Below the pieces are notes generated by a model. It made no database searches and was not told the DNA's origin. It saw only the letters and a list, made by a program, of their open reading frames with translations. Source: Streptomyces luteogriseus (GTDB taxonomy: Bacteria > Actinomycetota > Actinomycetes > Streptomycetales > Streptomycetaceae). From it: a stretch of 64,000 nucleotides of DNA. Below are positions 7,855 to 17,150 of the stretch, piece after piece (the stretch's first letter is position 1; the number at the start of each line of letters is the position of its first letter). The stretch lies in the NCBI RefSeq assembly GCF_014205055.1, contig NZ_JACHMS010000001.1, forward strand, positions 5,084,001-5,148,000, written 5' to 3'. The position numbers were made by a program, and so were the translations under genes.

Positions 7855-8750
7855 GCGTCACGGTCCGCGTCCCGGCCAAGGTCAACGTCCAGCTGGCGGT
7901 CGGCGCCGCCCGCCCCGACGGCTTCCACGACCTCGCCAACGTCTTCCTCGCGGTCGGCCTCTACGACGAGATCACCGTCACCCCGGCCGACGGGCTCCGG
8001 ATCACCTGCGACGGCCCGGACGCCGACCAGGTCCCCCTGGACCGTACGAACCTGGCCGCGCGGGCCGCCGAAGCGCTCGCCGCACGGTACGGCCGCAGCC
8101 CCGACGTCCACGTCCACATCGCCAAGGACATCCCCGTCGCCGGCGGCATGGCGGGAGGCAGCGCGGACGGCGCCGGCGCCCTGGTGGCCTGCGACGCGCT
8201 GTGGGGGACCGGGGCCTCCCGCGACGAACTCCTGGAGATCTGCGCCGAGCTGGGCAGCGACGTGCCGTTCAGCCTGGTCGGCGGGGCCGCCCTCGGCATC
8301 GGCCGGGGCGAGCGGCTGACGCCCCTGGAAGTCGGCGGCACCTTCCACTGGGTGTTCGCGATGGCCGGGCGGGGCCTGTCCACCCCGGCGGTCTTCCGCG
8401 AGTTCGACCGGCTCGGCGAGGGCACGGACATTCCCGAACCGGTCGCCTCCGGGGAACTCCTCGCCGCTCTCGCCAAGGGCGACCCGGACGCGCTCGCCGC
8501 CGCCGTCTCCAACGACCTCCAGCCCGCCGCGCTCTCCCTCTTCCCGGAACTCGCCGGCACTCTGGCCGCGGGCCGGGCCGCCGGCGCTCTCACCGCACTC
8601 GTCTCGGGCTCCGGGCCGACCACCGCGTTCCTGGTCCGCGACCCGGAGGCGGCCGCCGCGGTGGCGCAGGCGCTGATGTCGTCCGGGACGTGCCGGACGG
8701 TGCGCACGGCAGCGGGCCCGGTGCCCGGGGCGACGGTCGCCGGGCGTTAA
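7851..8750 (+). CDS. ispE: 4-diphosphocytidyl-2-C-methyl-D-erythritol kinase
   Basis: Product of 299 residues, a GHMP kinase of the MEP isoprenoid pathway that phosphorylates the 2-hydroxyl of CDP-methylerythritol. The ATP-binding GHMP signature is seen as IPVAGGMAGGSADGAGAL (about residues 92-109). The N-terminal VTVRVPAKVNVQLAVGAARPDGFHDL motif binds substrate, and the C-terminal ALVSGSGPTTAFLV matches motif 3. Translation begins at the GTG that overlaps the rsmA stop by four bases. The rsmA-ispE pair is conserved in actinobacteria. Confidence 0.95.
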   Translation: MSVTVRVPAKVNVQLAVGAARPDGFHDLANVFLAVGLYDEITVTPADGLRITCDGPDADQVPLDRTNLAARAAEALAARYGRSPDVHVHIAKDIPVAGGMAGGSADGAGALVACDALWGTGASRDELLEICAELGSDVPFSLVGGAALGIGRGERLTPLEVGGTFHWVFAMAGRGLSTPAVFREFDRLGEGTDIPEPVASGELLAALAKGDPDALAAAVSNDLQPAALSLFPELAGTLAAGRAAGALTALVSGSGPTTAFLVRDPEAAAAVAQALMSSGTCRTVRTAAGPVPGATVAGR

Positions 8751-8815
8751 TCACGTGCCCCGGCGGCTGCCGGGCGCCTAGGCTCTCCCGGTTGTTTCAT
8801 GAGGGGGGCGCGGGC

Positions 8816-10057
8816 GTGCGGGAACTGGTCGCGGCGGTACGGCGCGGGGACGCGGACGAGGTCACGGCACTGCTGGAGTCCGGGGCCGACCCCGACACCC
8901 TCGCCGACGGCCTGCCGGTCCTCTGCCTCGCGGTGGAGGCGTACGACGAACCCGTCGCCGAAGCGCTGCTTCGGGCCGGAGCCGACCCGCTGCGCCGGCT
9001 GCCCGACGGGAGCACCCCGCTGCTGCGGGCGGTGGACGGCGGGTCACACCTGCTGACCTACGCGCTCGCCACCAGTCGGATCCCGCTCCCGGCACCGGCG
9101 CGCGCCGAACTGCTGGCCCGGGCCCGGCGATGGGCCGAGGCGGGCGCGGAGGCCGGACTGCGCCGCGTCACCGGACTCATCGGGCCCATCGAGCGGATCC
9201 GGGTCCGGCACGACGAGATCGGCTGGTGGTGCGAGCAGTTCACGCTCGGCGGGATGACCGTGCGCGACGAGCACCGGGCGGTGCTCACGTCCATGGAGGA
9301 GCGCTACGGGATCCGTACGCCCTTCGACGAACTGGTCGCCCGGGCCCTCGCTCACCCCGACCGTGGCCACGTCGTCTGGTCGGACGTGGTCTTCACCCTC
9401 GGCCGCCGACTGGACGAGGAGACATGGCAGTGGACCAGGGACCTCCTCAACCACCCCGACCGGCTGCACCGCCTGCTGGCGGCGGAGACGCTGCTGTTTC
9501 TGATCCTCGGCGACCCCGTCAAGGGAAGCGCTCCGTTCTGGGAGCGGGGCAGGGAGCTGGTGCCCTGGGCCGAACAGGAGGAGGACCCGGAGGTGCTGGC
9601 AGCCCTCCTGAACGCGATCACCCATGACAGCGCCCCCGAGATCGAGGCCGTGGGGCTGTTGCACCTCACCCACCCGGATCCGAGGGTGCGCTCCCTGGTG
9701 CCGGACACCCTGGAGCGCTCCGAGGACGGCCGCTTCCAGGTCCGCCCCGAGAGCCTCACCACGGTGCTCACCCTGGCCGGTGACGAGGACCCCGGCGTGC
9801 GCGAGGCCGCCTGCCGCTGGCTCGGCCACTACCGGGGGATCGAGCCCGAGGTGGGGGACGCGCTGGTCGCGCTCACCCACGACGAGACGCAGCCGATCCG
9901 CATCTGCGCCGTCTCCGGCCTGGCCTACCGCGACGACCCGCGCTGCGTGGAGGCCGAGCACCGCATCGGCCCCGTGGCCCCGGAACTGCGCGGCGACGAA
10001 CGACTGCTGGACGTGTGGCGCTACCGGCGGCGCCGGGAGGAGGCGGACGGCGGCTGA
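8816..10057 (+). CDS. Ankyrin-repeat/HEAT-like repeat protein of unknown function
   Basis: Product of 413 residues. The first part shows ankyrin-like repeats (AVRRGDADEVTALLESGADPDTLAD ... EALLRAGADPLRRLPDGSTPLLRA). The second half is helical and contains HEAT-like units (DPEVLAALLNAITHDSAPEIEAVGLLHLTHPDPRVRSLVPDTLE; LAGDEDPGVREAACRWLGHY). No signal peptide or membrane segment is seen, so it is probably a cytoplasmic protein-binding scaffold. The GTG at 8816 follows GAGGGGGG. It lies between ispE and uup, an accessory insertion in the conserved run. Precise role unknown. Confidence 0.8.
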   Translation: MRELVAAVRRGDADEVTALLESGADPDTLADGLPVLCLAVEAYDEPVAEALLRAGADPLRRLPDGSTPLLRAVDGGSHLLTYALATSRIPLPAPARAELLARARRWAEAGAEAGLRRVTGLIGPIERIRVRHDEIGWWCEQFTLGGMTVRDEHRAVLTSMEERYGIRTPFDELVARALAHPDRGHVVWSDVVFTLGRRLDEETWQWTRDLLNHPDRLHRLLAAETLLFLILGDPVKGSAPFWERGRELVPWAEQEEDPEVLAALLNAITHDSAPEIEAVGLLHLTHPDPRVRSLVPDTLERSEDGRFQVRPESLTTVLTLAGDEDPGVREAACRWLGHYRGIEPEVGDALVALTHDETQPIRICAVSGLAYRDDPRCVEAEHRIGPVAPELRGDERLLDVWRYRRRREEADGG

Positions 10058-10128
10058 CCGCCCCGGCCGGAGCACCCCTGCGCGCGACTACCCTGGAGGG
10101 TCGATCCATCCCCCTTGGCAGGAGAGTA

Positions 10129-11937
10129 ATGGCCGTCAACCTGGTCAATGTCGAGAACGTCAGCAAGGTGTACGGCACCCGCGCCCTGCTCGACGGCGTC
10201 TCCCTCGGCGTCTCCGAAGGGGAGCGCATCGGTGTCGTCGGCCGCAACGGCGACGGCAAGACCACGCTCATCCGCATGCTCGCCAAGCAGGAGGACGCCG
10301 ACACCGGCCGCGTCACCCACTCCGGCGGGCTGCGCCTGGGGGTGCTCACCCAGCACGACTCCCTCGGCCCCGAGGCCACCGTCCGCCACGAGGTCATCGG
10401 CGACATGGCCGACCACGAGTGGGCGGGCGTCGCCAAGGTCAGGGACGTGCTGACCGGCCTGTTCGGCGGGCTCGACCTGCCGGGGTTCCCCAAGGGGCTG
10501 GACACCGTCATCGGCCCGCTCTCGGGTGGTGAGCGGCGCCGGATCGCGCTGGCCAAGCTGCTCATCGAGGACCAGGACCTGCTCGTCCTGGACGAGCCCA
10601 CCAACCACCTCGACGTCGAGGGCATCGCCTGGCTCGCCCGGCATCTGCAGACCCGCAGGTCGGCGCTGGTGTGCGTCACCCACGACCGGTGGTTCCTGGA
10701 CCAGGTGTGCACGCGCATGTGGGACGTCCAGCGCGGCACGGTCTACGAGTACGAGGGCGGCTACTCCGACTACGTCTTCGCCCGGGCCGAGCGCGAGCGC
10801 ATCGCCGCCACCGAGGAGGCCAAGCGGCAGAACCTGGTCCGCAAGGAGCTGGCCTGGCTGCGCCGCGGGGCGCCCGCCCGTACGTCCAAGCCGCGCTTCC
10901 GCGTCGAGGCCGCCAACGAGCTCATCGCGGACGTACCGCCGCCCCGGGACAGCAGTGAGCTGATGAAGTTCGCCTCCACCCGGCTGGGCAAGACCGTGTT
11001 CGACCTGGAGGACATCACCGTCCAGGCGGGCCCCAAGGTCCTCCTCAAGCACGTCACCTGGCAGCTCGGGCCCGGCGACCGGATCGGCCTCGTCGGCGTC
11101 AACGGCGCCGGGAAGACGTCCCTGCTGCGGGCCATGGCCGAGGCCGCCCGGTCCGACGGCGAGACCCAGCCCGTCGGCGGGCGCGTCCGCGTCGGCAGGA
11201 CGGTGAAGCTGGCCTACCTCTCCCAGGAGGTCGCCGAACTCGACCCGGCCACGCGCGTGCTGGAGGCCGTGCAGCAGGTGCGCGAGCGCGTCGACCTCGG
11301 CAAGGGGCGCGAGATGACCGCCGGGCAGCTGTGCGAGACGTTCGGCTTCACCAAGGAGAAGCAGTGGACGCCCGTCGGCGACCTGTCCGGCGGTGAGCGC
11401 CGCCGGCTCCAGCTGCTCCGTCTGCTCATGGACGAGCCCAACGTGCTCTTCCTCGACGAGCCCACCAACGACCTCGACATCGAGACGCTGAACCAGCTGG
11501 AGGACGTACTCGACGGCTGGCCCGGCTCCATGATCGTCATCTCCCACGACCGGTTCTTCATCGAGCGCACCACCGACCGGGTGTTCGCCCTGCTCGGCGA
11601 CGGCGCCCTCAGGATGCTGCCGCGCGGCATCGACGAGTACCTGGAGCGGCGGCAGCGCATGGAGGAGGCCGCGGCCGCCTCGGCACCCGCCGCCGTGTCG
11701 CAGAACGCCGCCCCGGAGAAGAGCGCCGCCGACCAGCGCGCCGCCAAGAAGGAGCTCCAGAAGATCGAGCGGCAGCTCGACAAGGTCTCCGAGAAGGAGA
11801 CCAAGCTCCACGCTCAAATCGCCGAAAACGCCACGGACTTCGCAAAGGTTGCCGAACTGGACACCGAGCTGCGGGAGTTGGCCGGTCAGCGCGAGGAGCT
11901 GGAGATGCGCTGGCTGGAACTCGCCGAGGACGCGTGA
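10129..11937 (+). CDS. uup: ABC-F family ATPase, Uup type
   Basis: Product of 602 residues with two ABC ATPase domains and no membrane helices, as in ribosome-acting ABC-F proteins. Domain 1 has GRNGDGKTTLIRML, LSGGERRRIALAK and LLVLDEPTNHLDVEG. Domain 2 has GVNGAGKTSLLRA, LSGGERRRLQL and FLDEPTNDLDIE. The linker between domains (KRQNLVRKELAWLRRGAPARTSK) and the C-terminal coiled coil (KKELQKIERQLDKVSEKETKLHAQI, about residues 545-600) match the Uup subgroup. The ATG at 10129 follows AGGAGAGTA. A role in translation or DNA-structure quality control is inferred from the family. Confidence 0.88.
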   Translation: MAVNLVNVENVSKVYGTRALLDGVSLGVSEGERIGVVGRNGDGKTTLIRMLAKQEDADTGRVTHSGGLRLGVLTQHDSLGPEATVRHEVIGDMADHEWAGVAKVRDVLTGLFGGLDLPGFPKGLDTVIGPLSGGERRRIALAKLLIEDQDLLVLDEPTNHLDVEGIAWLARHLQTRRSALVCVTHDRWFLDQVCTRMWDVQRGTVYEYEGGYSDYVFARAERERIAATEEAKRQNLVRKELAWLRRGAPARTSKPRFRVEAANELIADVPPPRDSSELMKFASTRLGKTVFDLEDITVQAGPKVLLKHVTWQLGPGDRIGLVGVNGAGKTSLLRAMAEAARSDGETQPVGGRVRVGRTVKLAYLSQEVAELDPATRVLEAVQQVRERVDLGKGREMTAGQLCETFGFTKEKQWTPVGDLSGGERRRLQLLRLLMDEPNVLFLDEPTNDLDIETLNQLEDVLDGWPGSMIVISHDRFFIERTTDRVFALLGDGALRMLPRGIDEYLERRQRMEEAAAASAPAAVSQNAAPEKSAADQRAAKKELQKIERQLDKVSEKETKLHAQIAENATDFAKVAELDTELRELAGQREELEMRWLELAEDA

Positions 11938-11970
11938 AGGGTGCGTGAAGACGCATAACGACGGCATCAC

Positions 11971-12008
11971 GGGCCGGTCCTCCCTTGGGAACAGGGGATG
12001 ATCGGCCC
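11971..12008 (+). terminator. Hairpin terminator after uup
   Basis: Arms GGGCCGGTCCTCCC and GGGGATGATCGGCCC pair with one mismatch and G-T wobbles; there is no T run. Confidence 0.5.
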
Positions 12009-12128
12009 GGTGTGCTGTCGGAACCTGGTGATAGAAAGAGGCGTCTTAGAACTTTATGAAGCGACTCTGAGCGTGTTGAGCATCTCAGGGCGTGGCTAAA
12101 AATCAGTGATCGAACGGGGGAGCCGCTG

Positions 12129-13889
12129 ATGACTCAGCCGCCCAGTCAGCCGCCGCACGGTGGCTTCGGAGCACCGCAGAACCAGCCGCCGCAGGGCGGT
12201 GGGTACGGGGCACCGCAGCCGCCCCAGGGCCCGCCCCAGACGCCGCCGCCCCCGCAGGGCCCGCCGCAGCCGGGCTACGGCTACCCGCAGCAGCCACCGC
12301 AGCAGCCCGGTCCGTACGGGCAGCCGGGACAGCCGGGGCCGTACCACCCCGGCCCCTACGGCCAGCCCCAGCAGCCGGGGCCGTACGGCCAGCCCGGCTA
12401 CGGCTACCCGCAGCAGCCGCAGTACCCCGGCGCGCCCGGCACCCCGCCCGGAGGCGGCTCGAACAACCCCTTCAAGGGCAAGCCCGCCTTGATCATCGGC
12501 GCCGCGGTCGCCGCGCTGCTCGTGGTCGGCGGCACCGTGTGGGCCGTCACCGGCGACGACGGCAAGAGCAAGAAGAAGCCCGTCGCCCAGAAGACCGACG
12601 ACCCCAAGGCCGGCTCCTCCGCGCCGGTCGACCCCGGTGACGGCAGCGGCGACGGCGGCGAGGACCCGGAGGACCTCAACGCGGGCCGCCAGGCCGGCGA
12701 GGCCAAGGTCCTCTGGTACAAGGAGGCGCCCGACGCCCCCGGTTCCGGCGCCGACGCCGACGGCATGTGGATCACCGACAAGACCGCGGCGAAGGCCGCC
12801 TACAAGCAGCTCTTCGGCTACAACGTCGGTGACGGCAAGCCGTCCTGGGACGCGATCACCTTCCCGCAGAAGATCTGCGCGACGACTCCGCAGAAGACGT
12901 CCGACGACAAGATCGTCGTCGCGTACATGAGCGGCAGCAGCGACCGCGCCAAGTGCAACCAGCTCCAGGAGATCGACCTCGTCACCGGCGAGAAGGGCTG
13001 GAAGGGGGAGGTCGGGGACGGCGCCCTGTTCGACTCCACGCTCTCCGTCGAACTGTCCATCACCGGCAAGACGCTGATGGTGGGTCGCTCCCAGTCCGGC
13101 ACGGCGTACGACGTCACCAACGGCGACAAGCTCTTCGACAAGAAGAAGTACGGCAACGCCTGCTTCCCCGCCGCCTTCGCCGGCGGTGAGAAGCTGATCG
13201 CCGTCTCCTCCTGCGGCGCGGGCACCGACAAGGAGCACGACGAGATCCAGGAGCTCGACCCGAAGACCGGCAAGGCCAGGTGGACCCAGCCGTTCGACAA
13301 GGGCTGGCGGGTCGCGCGCACCTACTCGGTCAGCCCGCTGGTGGTCTACAGCACCAACGAGGACAAGAAGGCCTGGAACATCTCCACCTTCACCTCCGGC
13401 GGCAAGTTCCGCTCGCAGGTCGGCTTCGACGAGGACTTCGCCCCCGAGTGCGGCTGGGCCATCCTCGAGCGCAACCTCACGGGCTGCCAGGGCGTCGCCG
13501 CCGACGACTCCACGCTCTACCTGCCGACCAAGGCCACCACCGGCGCCAACGAGATCGTCGCGGTCGACCTCGCCAACGGCAAGGAGAAGTGGCGCGTGAA
13601 GTCGCCCGCCGACGAGTCGATGCTGCCGGTGAAGACCGAGGGCGGCAAGCTCATCGCCTACGTGCAGCCGTCGTACGACGCGGGCGGGCAGATCGTGTCC
13701 ATCCCGACCGGAGGCGGCAGCCACAAGCCGTCCAAGCTGCTGCAGAACCCCGAGGGCGCCGCGGACATCGAGGACAGCTTCTTCTCCAAGGACGTCGACT
13801 GGGTCGACGGTCGCTTCTACATCTCGACGACCCGGCTGAGCGGGAACGACGACACGAAGGAGAAGTTGATGCTCGCCTACGGCAAGTGA
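12129..13889 (+). CDS. Membrane-anchored PQQ-like beta-propeller protein (paralogue 1)
   Basis: Product of 586 residues. Residues 1 to about 112 form a Pro/Gln/Gly/Tyr-rich tail with repeated QPGPYGQP and GYGYPQQP units. One membrane helix follows (about 118-140, PALIIGAAVAALLVVGGTVWAV). The rest is an extracellular domain with PQQ-like propeller repeats such as LVTGEKGWKGEV, DPKTGKARWTQPF and DLANGKEKWRVK. No catalytic site is seen. Such proteins are often sensors or binding scaffolds on the outer face of the membrane. It is followed 61 bp later by a close paralogue, so the pair probably arose by tandem duplication. Confidence 0.8.
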   Translation: MTQPPSQPPHGGFGAPQNQPPQGGGYGAPQPPQGPPQTPPPPQGPPQPGYGYPQQPPQQPGPYGQPGQPGPYHPGPYGQPQQPGPYGQPGYGYPQQPQYPGAPGTPPGGGSNNPFKGKPALIIGAAVAALLVVGGTVWAVTGDDGKSKKKPVAQKTDDPKAGSSAPVDPGDGSGDGGEDPEDLNAGRQAGEAKVLWYKEAPDAPGSGADADGMWITDKTAAKAAYKQLFGYNVGDGKPSWDAITFPQKICATTPQKTSDDKIVVAYMSGSSDRAKCNQLQEIDLVTGEKGWKGEVGDGALFDSTLSVELSITGKTLMVGRSQSGTAYDVTNGDKLFDKKKYGNACFPAAFAGGEKLIAVSSCGAGTDKEHDEIQELDPKTGKARWTQPFDKGWRVARTYSVSPLVVYSTNEDKKAWNISTFTSGGKFRSQVGFDEDFAPECGWAILERNLTGCQGVAADDSTLYLPTKATTGANEIVAVDLANGKEKWRVKSPADESMLPVKTEGGKLIAYVQPSYDAGGQIVSIPTGGGSHKPSKLLQNPEGAADIEDSFFSKDVDWVDGRFYISTTRLSGNDDTKEKLMLAYGK

Positions 13890-13950
13890 CTCTTCCTCCT
13901 TCTTCCGAGATCCCCCCGTCGCCCGTCCCCTTCCCCGAGGTACCCACGCC

Positions 13951-15861
13951 ATGACCCAGCCGCCGCCCCCGCCGCCCCAGCAGCCCCCGCAGGGGGGCGG
14001 CTTCGGACCACCCCAGGACCAGCCGCCGCAGGACCAACCGCCCCAGACCCCGCCGCCCGCGGCCGGGCCGAACCTCGGCAAGACCCCGGAGCCGGGGTAC
14101 GGCTACCCCCAGGCCCCGCAGACGCCGCAGGCCCCGCAGACGCCTCCGCCGGCCGCGCCGCAGACCCCGCCCACGCCTCCGCAGGGGTACGGATATCCGC
14201 AGGGCGCTCCGGCGCCGCAGGCCCCGCAGAGCCCGCCCGGCTACGGTTACCCCGGTCAGCAGCCCCAGCAGCCAGGGGCGTACGGGCAGCCGCAGCAGGC
14301 GCCGTACGGACAGCCGCAGGCGCCTTATGGGCAGCCCGGTTACGGGCAGCAGCCCGGTTACGGCTATCCGCAGCAGCCGACCATGCCGTACCAGCCGCAG
14401 GCCGGACAGCCCGGCGGCGGCAAGAAGCTCAACGCGCAGCTGCTGATCATCGTCGCCGCGGTCGTGGCGATCGCCCTGATCATCGGCGGCGGCGTCTGGT
14501 ACGCCTCGTCCGGCAAGGACGAGGGCAGGGAGAACGACACCGCCGGCCAGAGCGGCGGCACCGGCGGCACGGACGACGACAACGGCGGCACCACCTCCGG
14601 CAAGGAGAAGGCGCCGTCCGACCCCAACGCCAAGGTCCTCTTCCAGGTCCCGGCGCCCGAGGTGAAGAACGACAGCACGGTCGTCGTCTCCGGCTCGTGG
14701 CTCACCGACAAGGCGTACGTCAAGAGCGGCATCGCCCGGATCGTCGGCTACGACCGCGACAAGGGCAGCGAGCTGTGGAAGCTCCCGCTGGCCGGCCCGG
14801 TCTGTCAGGCCAGCCGCCACGTCACCGACGACAACCTGACGGCGATCCTCTACCAGCCGGCGATGCCCACCAAGGCCGATCCTTCGCACGGGTGCAGCCA
14901 GATCGCGCTCATCGACCTCGACGCCGGCAAGAAGCTGTGGACGAAGACCGTCAAGACCGGTGACCAGCTGATCAACTTCGACAACATCACGCTCAGCGGG
15001 AAGACCGTCGCCGTCGGCAGCACCAGCGGCGGCGCCGCCTTCGACGTCTCCGGCAAGCTCCTGTGGAGCCCGAAGCCGGCCGACTCCTGCTACGACGCCG
15101 GGTACGGCGGCGGCGAGAAGCTGGTCGCGGTGCGCAAGTGCGGCTCGTACGACCAGCGGCAGCTGCACATCCAGACCATCGACCCGAAGTCCGGGAAGGT
15201 GATCTCGGAGTACAAGATGACCGAGGGCATCGAGTACGCGAGCATCGTGTCGACCAACCCGCTGGTCGTGGCCGCCGACGTCGGTGACTCCGCGGGCGAC
15301 GGCAGCGGCATCTCCGACTTCTTCTCCATCGACAACAAGACCGGCAAGCTGCGCACGCGCATCTCCGCGCCGGGCGAGCAGTTCGCGGCCCGCTGCGAGG
15401 GCATCACCCGCGTCGAGGCCTGCAACCTGCTGGCCGTCGGCAACGACCGGCTGTACCTGCCGACCGAGGAGCACGACGGCACCGGCAAGTACAGCCAGAC
15501 CAACGAGATCGTCGCCTTCGACCTCGCCACCGGCAAGCAGACCGGGCAGCGGGCCGACGCGGGCGACGGCTACACGATCTCGCCGCTGCGCATGGACGGC
15601 GGCAACCTGATCGCGTACAAGCGTCCCCCCTACGACAAGGGCGGACAGATCGTGAGCATCGCCGGGGACAGCTTCAAGCAGACGACGCTGTTGCAGAACC
15701 CCGCGACGGAGTCGGTCCGCGAGGTGGAGACCAGCATGTCGCCGGAGTACTCCGAGTTCCTGTACGCCGAGGGGCACCTTTACATGTCCAAGGTGTACGC
15801 GAGCAAGCGGTCGACGGTGCGGGAGAAGGAGTACCTGGCGGTCGGCTTCGGCACGAGCTGA
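13951..15861 (+). CDS. Membrane-anchored PQQ-like beta-propeller protein (paralogue 2)
   Basis: Product of 636 residues with the same layout as its upstream neighbour. A longer Pro/Gln/Gly-rich tail occupies about residues 1-155 (many YGQPQ and PQAPQTP units). One membrane helix lies at about 161-187 (LLIIVAAVVAIALIIGGGVWY), followed by an extracellular propeller with DLDAGKKLWTKTVK, DPKSGKVISEYK and DLATGKQTGQR units. Acidic and Gly-rich sequence links helix and propeller. The ATG at 13951 lacks a strong Shine-Dalgarno, so translation may depend on the preceding gene. Followed by a strong hairpin. Confidence 0.8.
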   Translation: MTQPPPPPPQQPPQGGGFGPPQDQPPQDQPPQTPPPAAGPNLGKTPEPGYGYPQAPQTPQAPQTPPPAAPQTPPTPPQGYGYPQGAPAPQAPQSPPGYGYPGQQPQQPGAYGQPQQAPYGQPQAPYGQPGYGQQPGYGYPQQPTMPYQPQAGQPGGGKKLNAQLLIIVAAVVAIALIIGGGVWYASSGKDEGRENDTAGQSGGTGGTDDDNGGTTSGKEKAPSDPNAKVLFQVPAPEVKNDSTVVVSGSWLTDKAYVKSGIARIVGYDRDKGSELWKLPLAGPVCQASRHVTDDNLTAILYQPAMPTKADPSHGCSQIALIDLDAGKKLWTKTVKTGDQLINFDNITLSGKTVAVGSTSGGAAFDVSGKLLWSPKPADSCYDAGYGGGEKLVAVRKCGSYDQRQLHIQTIDPKSGKVISEYKMTEGIEYASIVSTNPLVVAADVGDSAGDGSGISDFFSIDNKTGKLRTRISAPGEQFAARCEGITRVEACNLLAVGNDRLYLPTEEHDGTGKYSQTNEIVAFDLATGKQTGQRADAGDGYTISPLRMDGGNLIAYKRPPYDKGGQIVSIAGDSFKQTTLLQNPATESVREVETSMSPEYSEFLYAEGHLYMSKVYASKRSTVREKEYLAVGFGTS

Positions 15862-15943
15862 CCAGGCCCGGGCCGGGCACTGATTGGGTTCCTGCCGGGC
15901 TCTGATCGGGTACTGACCGGTTCTTGATCGACTGATGGCTGAT

Positions 15944-15975
15944 GTGGCCCCGTCCCTGTTCAGGGGCGGGGCCAC
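15944..15975. terminator. Strong hairpin terminator after the propeller genes
   Basis: A 15-bp stem (GTGGCCCCGTCCCTG / CAGGGGCGGGGCCAC) with one G-T pair and a 2-nt loop. Confidence 0.7.
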
Positions 15976-16142
15976 AGCTGTTTGGCGCGGTCAACCTGGA
16001 ACGAGAGGTATTTCGGCGATCCGGGGCGATTCTCGCCGGTAGGGGGAGCGCAACGTCGAACAAGCGTGTAGCTTCCGGGGGCATGAAGGCGGGGGAGCCG
16101 GGGGGCTTCCATGGGGGGCTGGGGTGACTGGGGGGTTGCTCG
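15976..16142. other. Leader region of the atypical response regulator
   Basis: About 165 bp, no gene. GTGTAGCTT near 16065 contains a TAGCTT hexamer that could be a -10 element about 70 nt before the start. Not further resolved. Confidence 0.25.
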
Positions 16143-16835
16143 ATGGGAGTGCGGCTCATGGTGGTCGACGACCACCGATTGCTGGCCGAGGCGCTGGCTT
16201 CGGCGCTGAAGCTGCGGGGGCACCGGGTGCTGGCCGCGGCGGCGCCGGCCGCGGGGGCGGCGGATCTGGTGATCACACGGGCGCCGGAGGTGTGCCTGCT
16301 GGGGACGGCGACGCCGGCGGAGCCGGGGATCTTCGACCCGGTGGTGAAGATCAAGCGGGAGCGGCCGCAGGTGGCGGTGCTGGTGCTGGGGCCGGTGCCG
16401 AACCCTCGGGGCATCGCCGCGGCGTTCGCGGCGGGGGCGTCGGGGTACGTCCGGCACGATGAGCGCATAGAGGGTGTCGAGCGGGCGATCATGAAGGCGC
16501 GGTCGGGGGAGGCGGCGGTGGCGCCGCAGCTGCTGCAGGGGGCGTTCAGCGAGTTGCTCAACCCGGCGGCCCAACCGGACGACGAGGGCCAGCGGTTGCT
16601 CCAGATGCTCACGCCGCGGGAGGTGGAGGTCCTGGTCCGGGTCGCCGACGGCGAGGACACCCGCCTGATCGCGGCGGGCATGGGCATCGCGCCGTCGACG
16701 GCGCGTACGCATGTCCAGCGGGTGCTGATGAAACTGGGCGTGGGTTCCCGCCTGGAGGCGGCGGCGTTGGCGGCGCGGACGGGGTTGCTGGACCGGGCGG
16801 GCGCGGTGACCCGGGGCACCGGGCCGGAGACCTGA
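16143..16835 (+). CDS. Atypical LuxR/NarL-type response regulator lacking the phospho-acceptor Asp
   Basis: Product of 230 residues. The receiver domain keeps the acidic pair (MVVDDHRLL), but the phosphorylation site reads APEVCLLGTATPAEPG, with Gly where the family has Asp. The Thr switch (VLVLGPV) and the conserved Lys (SGYVRHD) are also replaced. The C-terminal LuxR helix-turn-helix is intact (LTPREVEVLVRVADGEDTRLIAAGMGIAPSTARTHVQRVLMKLGV). It should bind DNA but is unlikely to respond to phosphorylation; a ligand or partner protein may control it. No sensor kinase gene is adjacent. Confidence 0.85.
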   Translation: MGVRLMVVDDHRLLAEALASALKLRGHRVLAAAAPAAGAADLVITRAPEVCLLGTATPAEPGIFDPVVKIKRERPQVAVLVLGPVPNPRGIAAAFAAGASGYVRHDERIEGVERAIMKARSGEAAVAPQLLQGAFSELLNPAAQPDDEGQRLLQMLTPREVEVLVRVADGEDTRLIAAGMGIAPSTARTHVQRVLMKLGVGSRLEAAALAARTGLLDRAGAVTRGTGPET

Positions 16836-17150
16836 CCGGCTGCCCGCCGAGCCGAGGGGCAGGTGCGGGTTCTGGTCGATCTCAGCCCTGACCGGCACCC
16901 GACTCCCCACCGTTTTCACGGGATGCGCACAGTAAATCCACAGCTGCCAGCGGGAGTTGTGGCTCCGGGTCGGTGAACCCCCAGGGCTCTTTCGCGCCAC
17001 TCCACTCCTGGGTCGACAAAACATCCTGGTCGATTCGAACTCCTGTGCCTAAAGTGATCGTCGCGCTCGGCGGAGCTGACCACTCCGCCACGGGCGCGTC
17101 AACCGGCGACCGGGGGAACATCGTCGCCACGGGGGGAGGGGCGCACCGGT
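16836..17150. other. Upstream region of the polymorphic toxin gene
   Basis: 315 bp without a convincing gene. TAAAGT at 17050-17055 has TGGTCG 17 bp upstream and is a weak promoter candidate about 95 nt before the ATG at 17151. A G-rich Shine-Dalgarno (GGGGGGAGGGG) lies 10 nt before that ATG. Confidence 0.3.

Noticed and set aside
16882..17130. An 82-codon leftward frame upstream of the toxin gene
   Set aside because: No ribosome site or recognisable protein character; it lies over the presumed toxin promoter.
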